From contig NBMY01000071.1 of the NCBI GenBank assembly GCA_002212985.1, positions 1 through 64,000 of the forward strand: a stretch of 64,000 nt of DNA, given 5' to 3'. A model generated the notes under the pieces. The model saw nothing but the letters and a program-made list of their open reading frames with translations, was not told where the DNA came from and searched no databases. Shown here piece after piece: positions 35,966-44,510 of the stretch (position 1 is its first letter; each line of letters starts with the position of its first letter). This DNA is from Sphingobacteriales bacterium TSM_CSS. Lineage in GTDB: Bacteria; Bacteroidota; Bacteroidia; Chitinophagales; UBA2359. The translations under genes were made by a program, and so were the position numbers.

Positions 35966-36943
35966 CTATTCTTCGCCCTCTGCATCGGGTTGCCCGGCGG
36001 CAGCTCTTTTCAGGCGGTCGTTGATGGCGCGTCCTATGTCAACATCGGGTACCGGCTCGGTTAAAATAACCGTTACAGGCAGGTTGTCTAAGGTACGCAG
36101 GGCTGCAAACAGGCGGCCGGCTGCTTCATTTAGGTTACCATCGGGCGATAAAATGACCTGCCTCGGGCAGCCGTAATCTTGTTTAAATGACAAAACCCCT
36201 ACCAATCCCTGCCGGTTTTCTTCCGAAAATGTTTGCAATAATTGGGTAATATTGCCCAAAACAACCTTTTTGTGCGGGGCGTAGTGGCTTTTTAGCATAC
36301 CGGCCGTGCGCGGATTTGAGCTTGAATAGGTTTGCACCAGCACTTTACCAATAGCGGCTTCAATTTGTTCAATGCTTATTCCGCCCATGCGGTACACCGT
36401 AGGCGGAGTGGTATCAAAGCCTATAATGGTAGATTCTATGCCAACACTGCAGGGGCCGCCATCAAGAATATACGGAATTTTACCGCCCAACTGGTCTTGC
36501 ACATGCTGTGCCGTGGTAGGGCTTACATACCCAAAAGGATTGGCGCTGGGCGCTGCCAGCGGAAAATTGAGGCTGCGAAGCAGTTGCAGGGTAAGCGGGT
36601 GGTTTGGAATGCGAACGGCCACATGTGGCAGCCCGCTGGTTACCAAATCGGGTATGAGGTTTTTTTTGGGCAGCAGCAGGGTAAGCGGGCCGGGCATAAA
36701 CTGTTCTGCCAAATAGCGGCCAGTTTCGGGCATATGGGTTACCAGTGTTGCTATTTGTGCTATGCTGCCGGCATGTACAATCAGCGGGTCAAAAGCGGGG
36801 CGGTTTTTGGCGAGAAATATTTTTAACACCGCATCTGCATTAAAAGCATTGGCCGCCAGGCCATACACGGTTTCGGTAGGAATGGCCACTAATTCTCCGG
36901 CTTGCAGCAGGGTTTTGGCTAATGCAATATCGGTTCCAATCAT
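35966..36943 (-). CDS. sua5: L-threonylcarbamoyladenylate synthase
   Basis: Makes threonylcarbamoyl-AMP from threonine, bicarbonate and ATP for the t6A37 modification of ANN-decoding tRNAs; cytoplasmic. The TsaC/YrdC core is clear (VAIPTETVYGLAANAFNADA, KNRPAFDPLIVHA, FPLAAPSANPFGYVSPT), and the C-terminal Sua5 domain (residues about 210-320) makes it the long form. ATG 36943 (MIGTDIALAKTLL) matches the usual Bacteroidota start; ATG 36961 would add six residues. It is the last gene of a tightly packed minus-strand unit behind the phoD-like gene. Confidence 0.93.
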   Translation of the reverse strand: MIGTDIALAKTLLQAGELVAIPTETVYGLAANAFNADAVLKIFLAKNRPAFDPLIVHAGSIAQIATLVTHMPETGRYLAEQFMPGPLTLLLPKKNLIPDLVTSGLPHVAVRIPNHPLTLQLLRSLNFPLAAPSANPFGYVSPTTAQHVQDQLGGKIPYILDGGPCSVGIESTIIGFDTTPPTVYRMGGISIEQIEAAIGKVLVQTYSSSNPRTAGMLKSHYAPHKKVVLGNITQLLQTFSEENRQGLVGVLSFKQDYGCPRQVILSPDGNLNEAAGRLFAALRTLDNLPVTVILTEPVPDVDIGRAINDRLKRAAAGQPDAEGEE

Positions 36944-36968
36944 GGTTTTTGCCGGTAGCATTTGTTTG

Positions 36969-38315
36969 TCAATAACCCAAATCTGTTTGTGTCCATGATT
37001 TTTGCCATACGGTTTTACCCTTTTTATTGCACAAATATATGGTACAAATGCGGTTATTGGGGCTGCCGGTTATGTTAAAGCGGGCAAAATTGGGTTTTTT
37101 CCATTTGGTTTTAGGCACGGCCCGTTGCGTACCTTTGCTGGTACTTAACAAAATACCGGTGGTAATGGCGCTAAGCGGTGAGGTGGTAACCTCGTATAAA
37201 TCGTAAGATTGGGGGCGCGGAAAGTGGTACAATTCGGCAAAATGGCGGTCGCCGCTCAACAAAACAACGCCTTTAATTTGCTTTTCTTCCAACATGTCTA
37301 AAAACCGTTGTTGTTCTGCCGGAAACTCCTTCAGCCCTTCAGCACCCGAATTTTCTATGAGCATTTGTACCCCACACACCACAAATTTAAAAGTTGCCGA
37401 TGAATTTTGGAGTTGTTCTGCCAGCCAGTTCCACTGTTCGGCACCAAACATAGAGCCATTTGTATGTTGGTGCGGCATGTCTTTGTTGTACCGGTCGTCG
37501 AGCAGAAAGAACTCGGCATCCTGATATTTGAAATTGTAAAAAACGCCCGGTGCTGCGGGTATTCCGTAGGCGGGATTTGCCCAAAAAAGTTTAAACAATT
37601 GAAGCGCCCAGTCTTTTGCAGGGTTGTTGGCGCTGTTGGAGTTGTTTGGGCCAAAATCGTGGTCGTCCCAAATGGCATATTGCGGCATTGCCTCTAAAAG
37701 GGGGTGTATGGGTTTAAAGGAACGCATGGTTACATATCGGGCAAACATGGCGGCGTAGCTGTTCCAATCGCCGTTTCTGAAATAAAGGTCATCGCCCAGC
37801 CAAATCATAAAATCGGCGCCGCTTTTGGCTGCACTGCGGTAAGTGGCATTGGTAATACCCGGCTGTATATCTTCCCAAAAACTAAGCGGCATCCAGGCAC
37901 AGGAGCCGGCAATAAAAGAAAAATTGGCAGCCCCGGGCGGTTGAAGTGTGCGAACTGTGCCCTTTTTTACCACCTCCTTATTGAGCAGCAGCCGGTATTG
38001 GTAAACGGTATCGGGCAGCAGCCCCTCAAAACGCAACTGTACCGGAGCATAACCGCCGAGGGCAACGGCAGTATCGGGTATTACGGTTTGACTAAGGTTT
38101 AGGTTTTCCTGTTGGGGCAGGTACAATTCCATTTCTACCAGCTGTGCATGTTTGCACAGCAGCCAAATATTCATTTCGCTGTGGGTGGTATGGCCTTGCA
38201 TGGGGCCGCAAATTAGCTTTGGCTGCTGCGTTTTTTGGGCAACCACTGTGCAGGGCAACCCTGCCATACAGCAAAGCAAGCAAAGCAGGGCGGTCTTTTG
38301 TAGTTGTGCAGGCAT
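36969..38315 (-). CDS. PhoD-like alkaline phosphatase/phosphodiesterase
   Basis: Exported metallophosphoesterase of 448 residues. A signal peptide (LQKTALLCLLCCMAGLPCTVVA) is followed by a fibronectin-like N-terminal domain (residues about 45-130) and then the PhoD catalytic domain: SFIAGSCAW, MIWLGDDLYFRNG, YAIWDDHDFGPN, EFFLLDDRY and VVLLSGDRHFAELY. PhoD enzymes cleave phosphate mono- or diesters using Fe/Ca; the substrate is unknown. Its ATG overlaps the batE stop by one base (TAATG), so it is translationally coupled to batE. Confidence 0.9.
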   Translation of the reverse strand: MPAQLQKTALLCLLCCMAGLPCTVVAQKTQQPKLICGPMQGHTTHSEMNIWLLCKHAQLVEMELYLPQQENLNLSQTVIPDTAVALGGYAPVQLRFEGLLPDTVYQYRLLLNKEVVKKGTVRTLQPPGAANFSFIAGSCAWMPLSFWEDIQPGITNATYRSAAKSGADFMIWLGDDLYFRNGDWNSYAAMFARYVTMRSFKPIHPLLEAMPQYAIWDDHDFGPNNSNSANNPAKDWALQLFKLFWANPAYGIPAAPGVFYNFKYQDAEFFLLDDRYNKDMPHQHTNGSMFGAEQWNWLAEQLQNSSATFKFVVCGVQMLIENSGAEGLKEFPAEQQRFLDMLEEKQIKGVVLLSGDRHFAELYHFPRPQSYDLYEVTTSPLSAITTGILLSTSKGTQRAVPKTKWKKPNFARFNITGSPNNRICTIYLCNKKGKTVWQKSWTQTDLGY

Positions 38316-39088
38316 TAGATAGTGGTAAGGTTTTGCTCATTTACCCACCCTTCGCGGTTATCGGTAAGGGTTATGCGCACCCAACCGTTTACGCGCTCAT
38401 TGGTGCGTACTTTTACACCTTCGGGCAGTTCGGCAACGCCCTCGCTGCTGTCTGAAGGGCCTTTTTTAAGGGCAACAGCCTGTTGCATTACCACTGCAAA
38501 ATTATTGGCTGTTTCGGCTTGGTGGCGGTTATAGGCAACAACATGCAGCAACACTGCCAGCACAAGGCAGGCTATGGCGCCGGTAAAGGTGCGTTTTTTT
38601 TGCTTTGCCGTTGCCGAAAGCAGAAACAGCGCGCCCAGCCCGGCAGCCAGCCATAAAAACAAAACGGCTCCCCCGGCCCACAAACCCGATGGCAATAACC
38701 CCAACACGGCTGCCCACCAACGGCGGTAAAATACCTCTGGCAGTTCGTCTATGGGGTTGGCAATGCGGTCTTTGGCCAATTGCAGGTTGCTTTGTGCCGC
38801 CTTGTTGTGGGGTTGCAGGCGCAAAGCTCGCTCGTAGTTGAGTATGGCAGATGCGGTTTTTTGCAGCCTGTAGTAGGCATTGCCCAGATTATAGTATAAG
38901 GCTGCCGATTCAACACCTTGTGCAAGGGCTTGTTCATACAGGTCGGCGGCTTGGTTGTACTGCGCGCCTGCGTAGGCATCATTACCCTGTTTTACCAAAT
39001 CTTTGGCGGCAGGAACTGCGCCTGCCGTTCGACAGAACAGGGTAGTCAGGCAGCAGATAAGCAGGTACTTGGCTATAGATGTATGCAT
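38315..39088 (-). CDS. batE: BatE: TPR plus SH3-like domain
   Basis: Bat-locus protein of 257 residues from ATG 39088; GTG 39097 is an alternative. A signal peptide (SIAKYLLICCLTTLFCRTAGA) is followed by two to three TPR units (GNDAYAGAQYNQAADLYEQA, SAILNYERALRLQPHNKAAQ), two membrane helices near 140-205, and a C-terminal bacterial SH3 domain (GVKVRTNERVNGWVRITLTD). BatE is the usual last gene of the batABCDE cluster, linked to aerotolerance and fitness in Bacteroidota and spirochaetes; the molecular role is unresolved. Confidence 0.85.
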   Translation of the reverse strand: MHTSIAKYLLICCLTTLFCRTAGAVPAAKDLVKQGNDAYAGAQYNQAADLYEQALAQGVESAALYYNLGNAYYRLQKTASAILNYERALRLQPHNKAAQSNLQLAKDRIANPIDELPEVFYRRWWAAVLGLLPSGLWAGGAVLFLWLAAGLGALFLLSATAKQKKRTFTGAIACLVLAVLLHVVAYNRHQAETANNFAVVMQQAVALKKGPSDSSEGVAELPEGVKVRTNERVNGWVRITLTDNREGWVNEQNLTTI

Positions 39089-39103
39089 ACTTGGCACAAA
39101 ATT

Positions 39104-40969
39104 TCAGGGTTTGTTTAGTAGGGCGGTTTTTAAATCTTCTTCCACTTTGGCAATGGCATTTTTGGCGTTTTCGTAGGTGGCGCTCATGGTGCCGGCTTCG
39201 GCGGCCGGGGCAAAAAGCGCAATTTCGCAATAAGTAATAACTTGCAGCAGTTGGTCAAGAGCAACTTTGGTAGCGCCGTTTTGCTGCAAAATGGCGGCAA
39301 TATTATCTTTGTCTAACTGGCTGGCCGGTATGTGTACACGGTCGCTCAGGTAGCCCCAAATTGCCCTTATCACTTCGTCGTAAAAAGCGCGTTTGTTGTT
39401 TTGCTGCAAATGCGTTTGGGCAACTGCCAGGCGTTGTATGGCCACTTTTTGCGCCTGTTTTTGGCGCAGGGCGAAGGGGTCGGACAATTCTTGTTTGCGG
39501 CGTCTGATGAGCAGGGTTGCACCCAAAAACAGCAAAACCGGCAAGCCCGATAAGGCATAATACGCAACTGACCCGAAAAAGCGGCTGTTTTTAGCAAACA
39601 GGCGTAAGCCCGGGTTTTGCGGCATGAGCGTACCCGGTTTCTCGGTATTGGCACCGGTTTTTACCGGTGTTTTACCCTGCCGAATGGTAACCGGAATGGG
39701 CGGGGTTGAAACCGTTTGGTAGCTTCGGGTTTCGGGGTTATAAAAACTAAAGGCTATGGAAGGCAACTCCTGCTGCCCTGCTTCGGAAGGAATGAGCGTA
39801 TAGTCATACGATTTTCGGCCTTTCACCTTGTCTTGCTGGGTAAAGGTTTCTTCATTTACTTCGGGTTCATACACTTCAAACGAAAACGGAAAAGCGGGCG
39901 TTGGCAGGTCAATGAGTTTCATGTTTCCGGTTCCCGAAATGGTTACTTTCAGGTCAATAGATTCGTTGGTTTCAACGCTGGGGTTGCCCAACAGGGTGTT
40001 AATTTCGTACTGCCCCACGGCGCCGGTAAAGTTTTGCGGTTTACCTTCCTGCGGCAGGTCGGCAACGGTAATTTTAACCGGGTCGGTAGTAAGGTTAAGA
40101 GTTTGGTTGGTATAAAACATGTTGCCCCAAAAACCGCCGCCGGCATTGGGGTCGGGTATTCTTACAATTACCTGCACTTCCATGGGATCAATTTGCAGGG
40201 TACCGGGGCGCTGTGGAAACAGGGCGTATTTTTTCAGGTCGAGGGTGCGGTATTGCTGGTTGTTCCAGGTGGTGGTGCCGGGTGTTTGCTGGTAGGTGGG
40301 GGTAATATCTTCTACCCAAAAACCGGTAAAAGTGGGCGGGGTTTGAATTCCGTAGTTGGCTACGTCAACACCGGTATAAAGTCGGTAGATGATGGTAATT
40401 TGCTGCCCTACGCACACTGCCGAGGTATCAGGAATGGCAGCCACCCAAACCTTTCCATTACCCGATGCCGGTACATTACCGCCGCCGCTTCCGCCCGATG
40501 ACGAAGACGAAGATGGCGGCGCTACCCGCGGTTGCGGACGTCCTTTCGCAACACTTACGCTTACCTTTTCGCTGCGCAGGGTTTGCCGGCGGTCTGTAAT
40601 AACCGTGGCTGCCGGAATGGTGAAATTTCCTGCTCGTTTGGGCTGCAACACATAGCTGATACTTACCGAACTGGACATGCTGCCGTTTACAATTTGCATG
40701 CTTTGTGATTTATTGGGGCCGCCGACCACAAAAAAATCGGTTAAATCGGGTGCCTGAAAATCGCGCATGCCTATGTTTTGAAGCGAATAGGTTATTTGAA
40801 ACTGTTCATCGGCGCTAACATCTACCGATGTTGGCGTTACCGAAAAAGATTGCGCCGCCGCCCGTCTGCCCCAAGGCAAACATAGCAACAATAATACAAA
40901 AAGGGTATCCATAATACTCCGGCGGGTGTATATGGGTAGTGAGGTAAGTATGACGGGGTTATTTTTCAT
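39104..40969 (-). CDS. batD: BatD protein
   Basis: Exported membrane protein of 621 residues. ATG 40969 is used; ATG 40912 (MDTLFVLLLLCLPWGRRAAA) would begin right at the signal peptide. The body is a series of beta-sandwich domains (VTPTSVDVSADEQFQITYSL, AVCVGQQITIIYRLYTG, NESIDLKVTISGTGNMKLID). A Ser/Gly run (about residues 150-165) acts as a linker. One transmembrane helix near 470-490 precedes a cytoplasmic helical tail. Features match BatD. It lies 15 bases upstream of batE. Confidence 0.88.
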   Translation of the reverse strand: MKNNPVILTSLPIYTRRSIMDTLFVLLLLCLPWGRRAAAQSFSVTPTSVDVSADEQFQITYSLQNIGMRDFQAPDLTDFFVVGGPNKSQSMQIVNGSMSSSVSISYVLQPKRAGNFTIPAATVITDRRQTLRSEKVSVSVAKGRPQPRVAPPSSSSSSGGSGGGNVPASGNGKVWVAAIPDTSAVCVGQQITIIYRLYTGVDVANYGIQTPPTFTGFWVEDITPTYQQTPGTTTWNNQQYRTLDLKKYALFPQRPGTLQIDPMEVQVIVRIPDPNAGGGFWGNMFYTNQTLNLTTDPVKITVADLPQEGKPQNFTGAVGQYEINTLLGNPSVETNESIDLKVTISGTGNMKLIDLPTPAFPFSFEVYEPEVNEETFTQQDKVKGRKSYDYTLIPSEAGQQELPSIAFSFYNPETRSYQTVSTPPIPVTIRQGKTPVKTGANTEKPGTLMPQNPGLRLFAKNSRFFGSVAYYALSGLPVLLFLGATLLIRRRKQELSDPFALRQKQAQKVAIQRLAVAQTHLQQNNKRAFYDEVIRAIWGYLSDRVHIPASQLDKDNIAAILQQNGATKVALDQLLQVITYCEIALFAPAAEAGTMSATYENAKNAIAKVEEDLKTALLNKP

Positions 40970-41237
40970 GTTATAATGCTGGCAGGCTTTCTTTACTTAT
41001 GTACATTGGCAGCTTAATCTGGTATTGTTTTGTGCATGGAACGCGGATTGCCGCAGATAAAAATCTGTTAAAAAATACGCGCTATGAAATATCCGATTCA
41101 TCGGCGTTCTATTATACAGAAGGTAACATTGGGGTTGTTTGACTTGTCTTTTGTTCATTCCTTAAAAATGTATAACTCCTACGGGCGGTTACTTTCTTGC
41201 TTTCGGTTGTTGTATGGCGGCAAAAAGCGGTATTAAC
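40970..41237. other. gap inside the bat locus
   Basis: A 268-base gap between batC and batD, unlike the tight packing on either side. I see no gene, no -7 box on the minus strand and no clear terminator, so whether batD-sua5 has its own promoter is open. Confidence 0.4.
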
Positions 41238-42086
41238 CTACCAATCTTTATCAACCGGGGTTTTGTTGGCCTTGCCCTGCCTTTGTTTTAGCTTTTGCTG
41301 TACTTTCAGTTCTTCGTTTTTTAGGGCTTCCAACAAACGGGCAGTTTCTTCCTTGCTTAGTTTTCGCTCCTGCCCGTTCATTTGGGCGGCATTTTGCTGT
41401 TGGTCTTTCTGATCTCCTTGCTGCCCCTGTTGTTGGTCTTGTTGCTGTTGTTGTTTGTCCTGCTGTTGCTGCTGGTCTTGTTGCTGTTGTTTATCCTGCT
41501 GTTGTTGCTGGTCTTGTTGTTGCTGTTTATCCTGCTGTTGTTGTTGGTCTTGTTGTTGCTGTTTATCCTGCTGTTGTTGGTCTTGCTGTTGCTGGTCTTG
41601 GTTTTGCTGATGTTGCTGTTGTTGCTGCTGCTGCATTTTTCGGGCATAGGCCAGGTTGTATTTGGCATCGGCATTGTTGGGATTTTGGCGGAGCGCGTTT
41701 TTATAGGCTTCTATGCTTTCGGGCAGTTTTTTTGATTTCAGCAGGGCGTTGCCCATATTGTAATAGGCGTTTGATTTTAGTTGGGCGCTTTGACCGGTTT
41801 TGGCGGCCTGTTCAAATTGTGCGGCGGCTTCTTCGTAGCGGCCTTGTTTAAAAAGGGCATCGCCCAAGTTGAAAGCAGCGGTATGGTTGGTTTTGGGGTT
41901 GTTTTTTTCGGAAGAGGCGCGGTAGTCTATTTCGGCAAGGCCGTAGTCGCCGTTGCTGTATTTCTGGTTGCCCTGCCTTATAAGGTTTTGTGCAGATTGG
42001 GCGTGCACGGGAGCGGCAAATAGGCAAATGCTGCAAAGCGCAAACAGGGTAAAGCAAAAGTTGGCAAAACAAGATTTTGTAAACAT
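41238..42086 (-). CDS. batC: BatC: TPR protein with Gln-rich repeat tail
   Basis: Bat-locus TPR protein of 282 residues. A signal peptide (FCFTLFALCSICLFAAPVHA) is followed by three TPR units at about 30-145 (GNQKYSNGDYGLAEIDYRAS, LFKQGRYEEAAAQFEQAAKT, LPESIEAYKNALRQNPNNAD). Residues about 150-235 are a Gln/Asp/Lys low-complexity tract built on a 12-residue period, encoded by a 36-bp tandem repeat. A charged helical tail follows. BatC relatives often end in a charged, Gln-rich region, but this exact periodic array is unusual. Located 23 bases downstream of batB. Confidence 0.88.
   Translation of the reverse strand: MFTKSCFANFCFTLFALCSICLFAAPVHAQSAQNLIRQGNQKYSNGDYGLAEIDYRASSEKNNPKTNHTAAFNLGDALFKQGRYEEAAAQFEQAAKTGQSAQLKSNAYYNMGNALLKSKKLPESIEAYKNALRQNPNNADAKYNLAYARKMQQQQQQQHQQNQDQQQQDQQQQDKQQQQDQQQQQDKQQQQDQQQQQDKQQQQDQQQQQDKQQQQQDQQQGQQGDQKDQQQNAAQMNGQERKLSKEETARLLEALKNEELKVQQKLKQRQGKANKTPVDKDW
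41441..41600. repeat. 36-bp tandem repeat in batC
   Basis: The landmark TTTRTCC recurs at 41454, 41490, 41526 and 41562, exactly 36 bases apart. Between the landmarks are CTG/TTG codons on the plus strand, so the minus strand encodes DKQQQQDQQQQQ units. Flanking, less regular Q-codon runs extend to about 41430 and 41637. Confidence 0.9.
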
Positions 42087-42109
42087 GAGGTAAACGATTG
42101 TTTTTAAGG

Positions 42110-43156
42110 TTAACCTTTTTGCGGTTCGTTTTCAAAGAGGTTCCAGCCTGCCCATCGGGCATTTTTGCGCTCGGAGGTAAAGAACTCTATGAGCAGCAAA
42201 ATAAGGGCAATGCCTATAAAATACTGAAACTGGTCGGCATAATCGGTTATAATATGGTCTTCGAAGGTACGTTTTTGCAAGGTGTCTAACGCTGTAAGCA
42301 CGTTGGTTACTTCGTCTTTTGCGCCGGCAATGCGCAGGTATTTACCATTTCCGCTGCTTGCAACGTCTTGCAAAATGGCTTCGTTTAGTTTAGAAATTAC
42401 GTAGCTGCCGCTGTTGTCGCGCTTATAATCGGCAGTGCGGCCGTTTACCACAACGGGCACGCGGGCACCTTCGGGCGAGCCTATGCCAAGGGTATAAATA
42501 ACCATACCTTCGGCGGCGGCTTTTTGGGCAGCCTCTACAGCATCGGCTTCGTGGTTTTCGCCATCGGAAATAATAACCAAAGCATTATGCGTTTTCGATT
42601 CATCGGAAAAAGCAGTTTGGGCAAGTTCTATGGCGGCGGCAATGGCGGTTCCCTGCGTGGGTACAATATCGGGGTTAATGGTTTTCAGAAACAGTTTGGC
42701 GGCGGCATAATCAGAACTAAGGGGCATTTGCAGGTATGCATTTCCGGCAAACACAATAAGTCCTATGCGGTCGTCTTTCATATTTTCAATAATGCGCGAA
42801 ACCAATTGTTTGGCGCGTTCGAGGCGGTTGGGCTGTATGTCTTCGGCCAGCATACTGTTCGATACGTCAATGGCTATCATGACGTCAATTCCCTGCCGTT
42901 TTACCTTTTCCAATTTAGCGCCCACTTGTGGGTTGGCCAGCCCTATAACAATAAAAAAATAGGCAAACAGGTAGAGCAAAAACTTGGTACGCCGCTTTTG
43001 TATCGAAAAATCGGGCATCAGGCGGCTTATAAGGGCTGCCTGTCCAAGTTTTAAACTTGCCTGCCGCTGCCATTGCATACTTGCCCTGAAAAACCACCAA
43101 AAAAGCGGCAGGAGTAAAAGGGCATAAAACCAGGCGCTGTTTTCAAATTTAAACAC
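42110..43156 (-). CDS. batB: BatB: von Willebrand factor A membrane protein
   Basis: Inner-membrane protein of 348 residues. It starts at GTG 43156 (MFKFENSAWFYAL); no ATG is nearby. Two N-terminal membrane helices (AWFYALLLLPLFWWFF and FLLYLFAYFFIVIGLA) precede a VWA domain with the metal site AIDVSNSM, and a C-terminal helix (FQYFIGIALILLLIEFF) anchors the other side. The VWA domain probably faces the periplasm and forms a complex with BatA. Located 40 bases downstream of batA. Confidence 0.9.
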   Translation of the reverse strand: MFKFENSAWFYALLLLPLFWWFFRASMQWQRQASLKLGQAALISRLMPDFSIQKRRTKFLLYLFAYFFIVIGLANPQVGAKLEKVKRQGIDVMIAIDVSNSMLAEDIQPNRLERAKQLVSRIIENMKDDRIGLIVFAGNAYLQMPLSSDYAAAKLFLKTINPDIVPTQGTAIAAAIELAQTAFSDESKTHNALVIISDGENHEADAVEAAQKAAAEGMVIYTLGIGSPEGARVPVVVNGRTADYKRDNSGSYVISKLNEAILQDVASSGNGKYLRIAGAKDEVTNVLTALDTLQKRTFEDHIITDYADQFQYFIGIALILLLIEFFTSERKNARWAGWNLFENEPQKG

Positions 43157-43196
43157 GGTATAGATGGTTGTTTAGACGTTATACGTAATGCATTTA

Positions 43197-44213
43197 TTAG
43201 TTTATACCTCTGAAAACGGTGTTTCGCAACAGTATTTCCATTGCCAGGCAAATTGCCGCCAGCAGGGCAAACAGGTGAAATTGCTCGGTAAAACGGCTTA
43301 TGGTGGTTACTTCTATTTTTGTTTTTTCTAACTGGTTGATTTCATCATAAATTTGGCGAAGGCTGGTATTTTCGGTGGCGCGGTAATAGCGGCCGCCGGT
43401 CATTTGGGCTATTTTTTGCAGCAGGGTTTCATCAATTTCTACCTGCATGCGCTGGTATTGTATGCCAAAAAAGCCCTGTACGGGGTAGGGTGCATAGCCG
43501 CGCGTACCTACGCCAATGGTATAAACCTTTACCCCTGTTTGCAGGGCGGTTTCGGCGGCGGTAAGGGGGTCAATAAACCCGGCATTGTTTACGCCATCGG
43601 TAAGCAGGATAATAACCTTGCTTTTGGCCTTGCTGTCTTGCAGGCGGCTTACGGCGGTTGCCAGCCCCATGCCAATGGCGGTTCCGTCTTCCAGCATACC
43701 GCTTTGTGTTTGCTCCAGCAGGGTGCGCAATACGGCGTGGTCGGTGGTGGTGGGGCATTGGGTAAAGCTTTCGCCGGCAAACACTACCAGCCCTATGCGG
43801 TCGTATTTTCGGGTATTGATAAACTCTTGTGCTACCTGTTTGGCTGCACCAAGTCGGTCGGGTTCAAAGTCGCGTGCCAGCATACTGCCCGAAACGTCCA
43901 TAGAAAGCACAATATCTATGCCATCGGCGGTAATTTTTTCTTCGGCAAATTTGTTTTGGGGGCGTGCCAGAGCAATTACCAGCAAGGTAAAGGCAGCCAG
44001 TTTAAACACACTCAAAAACGGCCGCAGAGCCGATTTCCAAGTGCCGGTTCTGCCAAATGCCGCTAAAGACGACATTTTCAGCTCTGGATACTGTTGCTGA
44101 TACCTGCGCCATTGCCATACCGCAAGCAGCGGCAGCAGCAACAGCAAGGCAAGAAAACCCGGGTTGGCAAAAGTAAGGTGGTGTGGCAGCATGGGCAATT
44201 GTTGGTAAACCAT
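43197..44213 (-). CDS. batA: BatA: von Willebrand factor A membrane protein
   Basis: Inner-membrane VWA protein of about 338 residues. The N-terminal FANPGFLALLLLLPLLAVW is the usual BatA start. The metal-ion site is LSMDVSGSMLARD, with VITLLTDG-like VIILLTDGVNN further on and a C-terminal helix (FHLFALLAAICLAMEILL). ATG 44213 is chosen; ATG 44192 is an alternative, while the TTG at 44237 lies upstream of the -7 box. It heads the bat locus, but the moxR and DUF58 genes that normally precede it are missing here. Confidence 0.9.
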   Translation of the reverse strand: MVYQQLPMLPHHLTFANPGFLALLLLLPLLAVWQWRRYQQQYPELKMSSLAAFGRTGTWKSALRPFLSVFKLAAFTLLVIALARPQNKFAEEKITADGIDIVLSMDVSGSMLARDFEPDRLGAAKQVAQEFINTRKYDRIGLVVFAGESFTQCPTTTDHAVLRTLLEQTQSGMLEDGTAIGMGLATAVSRLQDSKAKSKVIILLTDGVNNAGFIDPLTAAETALQTGVKVYTIGVGTRGYAPYPVQGFFGIQYQRMQVEIDETLLQKIAQMTGGRYYRATENTSLRQIYDEINQLEKTKIEVTTISRFTEQFHLFALLAAICLAMEILLRNTVFRGIN

Positions 44214-44224
44214 AAAAAACGCTG

Positions 44225-44232
44225 CAAAATTA
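44225..44232 (-). promoter_or_regulatory. batA -7 promoter element
   Basis: TAATTTTG (44232 to 44225, minus strand) matches TAnnTTTG. It lies 12 bases upstream of ATG 44213, implying a very short leader, or about 27 nt to ATG 44192. Confidence 0.4.
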
Positions 44233-44368
44233 ACCAACTTACCGCCAACCTTGTGCTATAAACCCGTTTTTTTAACTTTTGTTAAATATTATATGAAACA
44301 ACAGCGCCGGACTATGGTAAAAACACTTTACCCGATGCCCGAAACTGCCCGTTTGAAAGCTGCAATTG

Positions 44369-44388
44369 CCAAAGGTAAATGCCTTTGG
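44369..44388. repeat. 7-bp hairpin in batA-glpK divergent region
   Basis: CCAAAGG (44369-44375) pairs with CCTTTGG (44382-44388). It sits between the divergent batA and glpK genes; function unknown. Confidence 0.35.
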
Positions 44389-44510
44389 TGAGAATAAAAA
44401 TCTGTTTTTTCGGTCTGTTTTCTATGCACCTATTTGTGGTTTATTTTTTTGGCCGCTTTTTTTTCAACTTCGGGTTTTTTGGTAAATTTACCCCCTAAAC
44501 ACAAAAAACA

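Noticed and set aside
39716-40501. 261-codon plus-strand open frame
   Set aside because: It is antisense to batD, whose frame has a signal peptide, domains and operon context. The antisense translation has no recognisable features.
41441-41600. 36-bp periodicity resembling a CRISPR repeat
   Set aside because: There are no unique spacers; the whole period repeats and lies in frame inside batC, encoding Gln/Asp/Lys units.
43353-44066. 237-codon plus-strand open frame
   Set aside because: It is antisense to batA, which has a clear VWA metal site. It reflects codon bias on the opposite strand.
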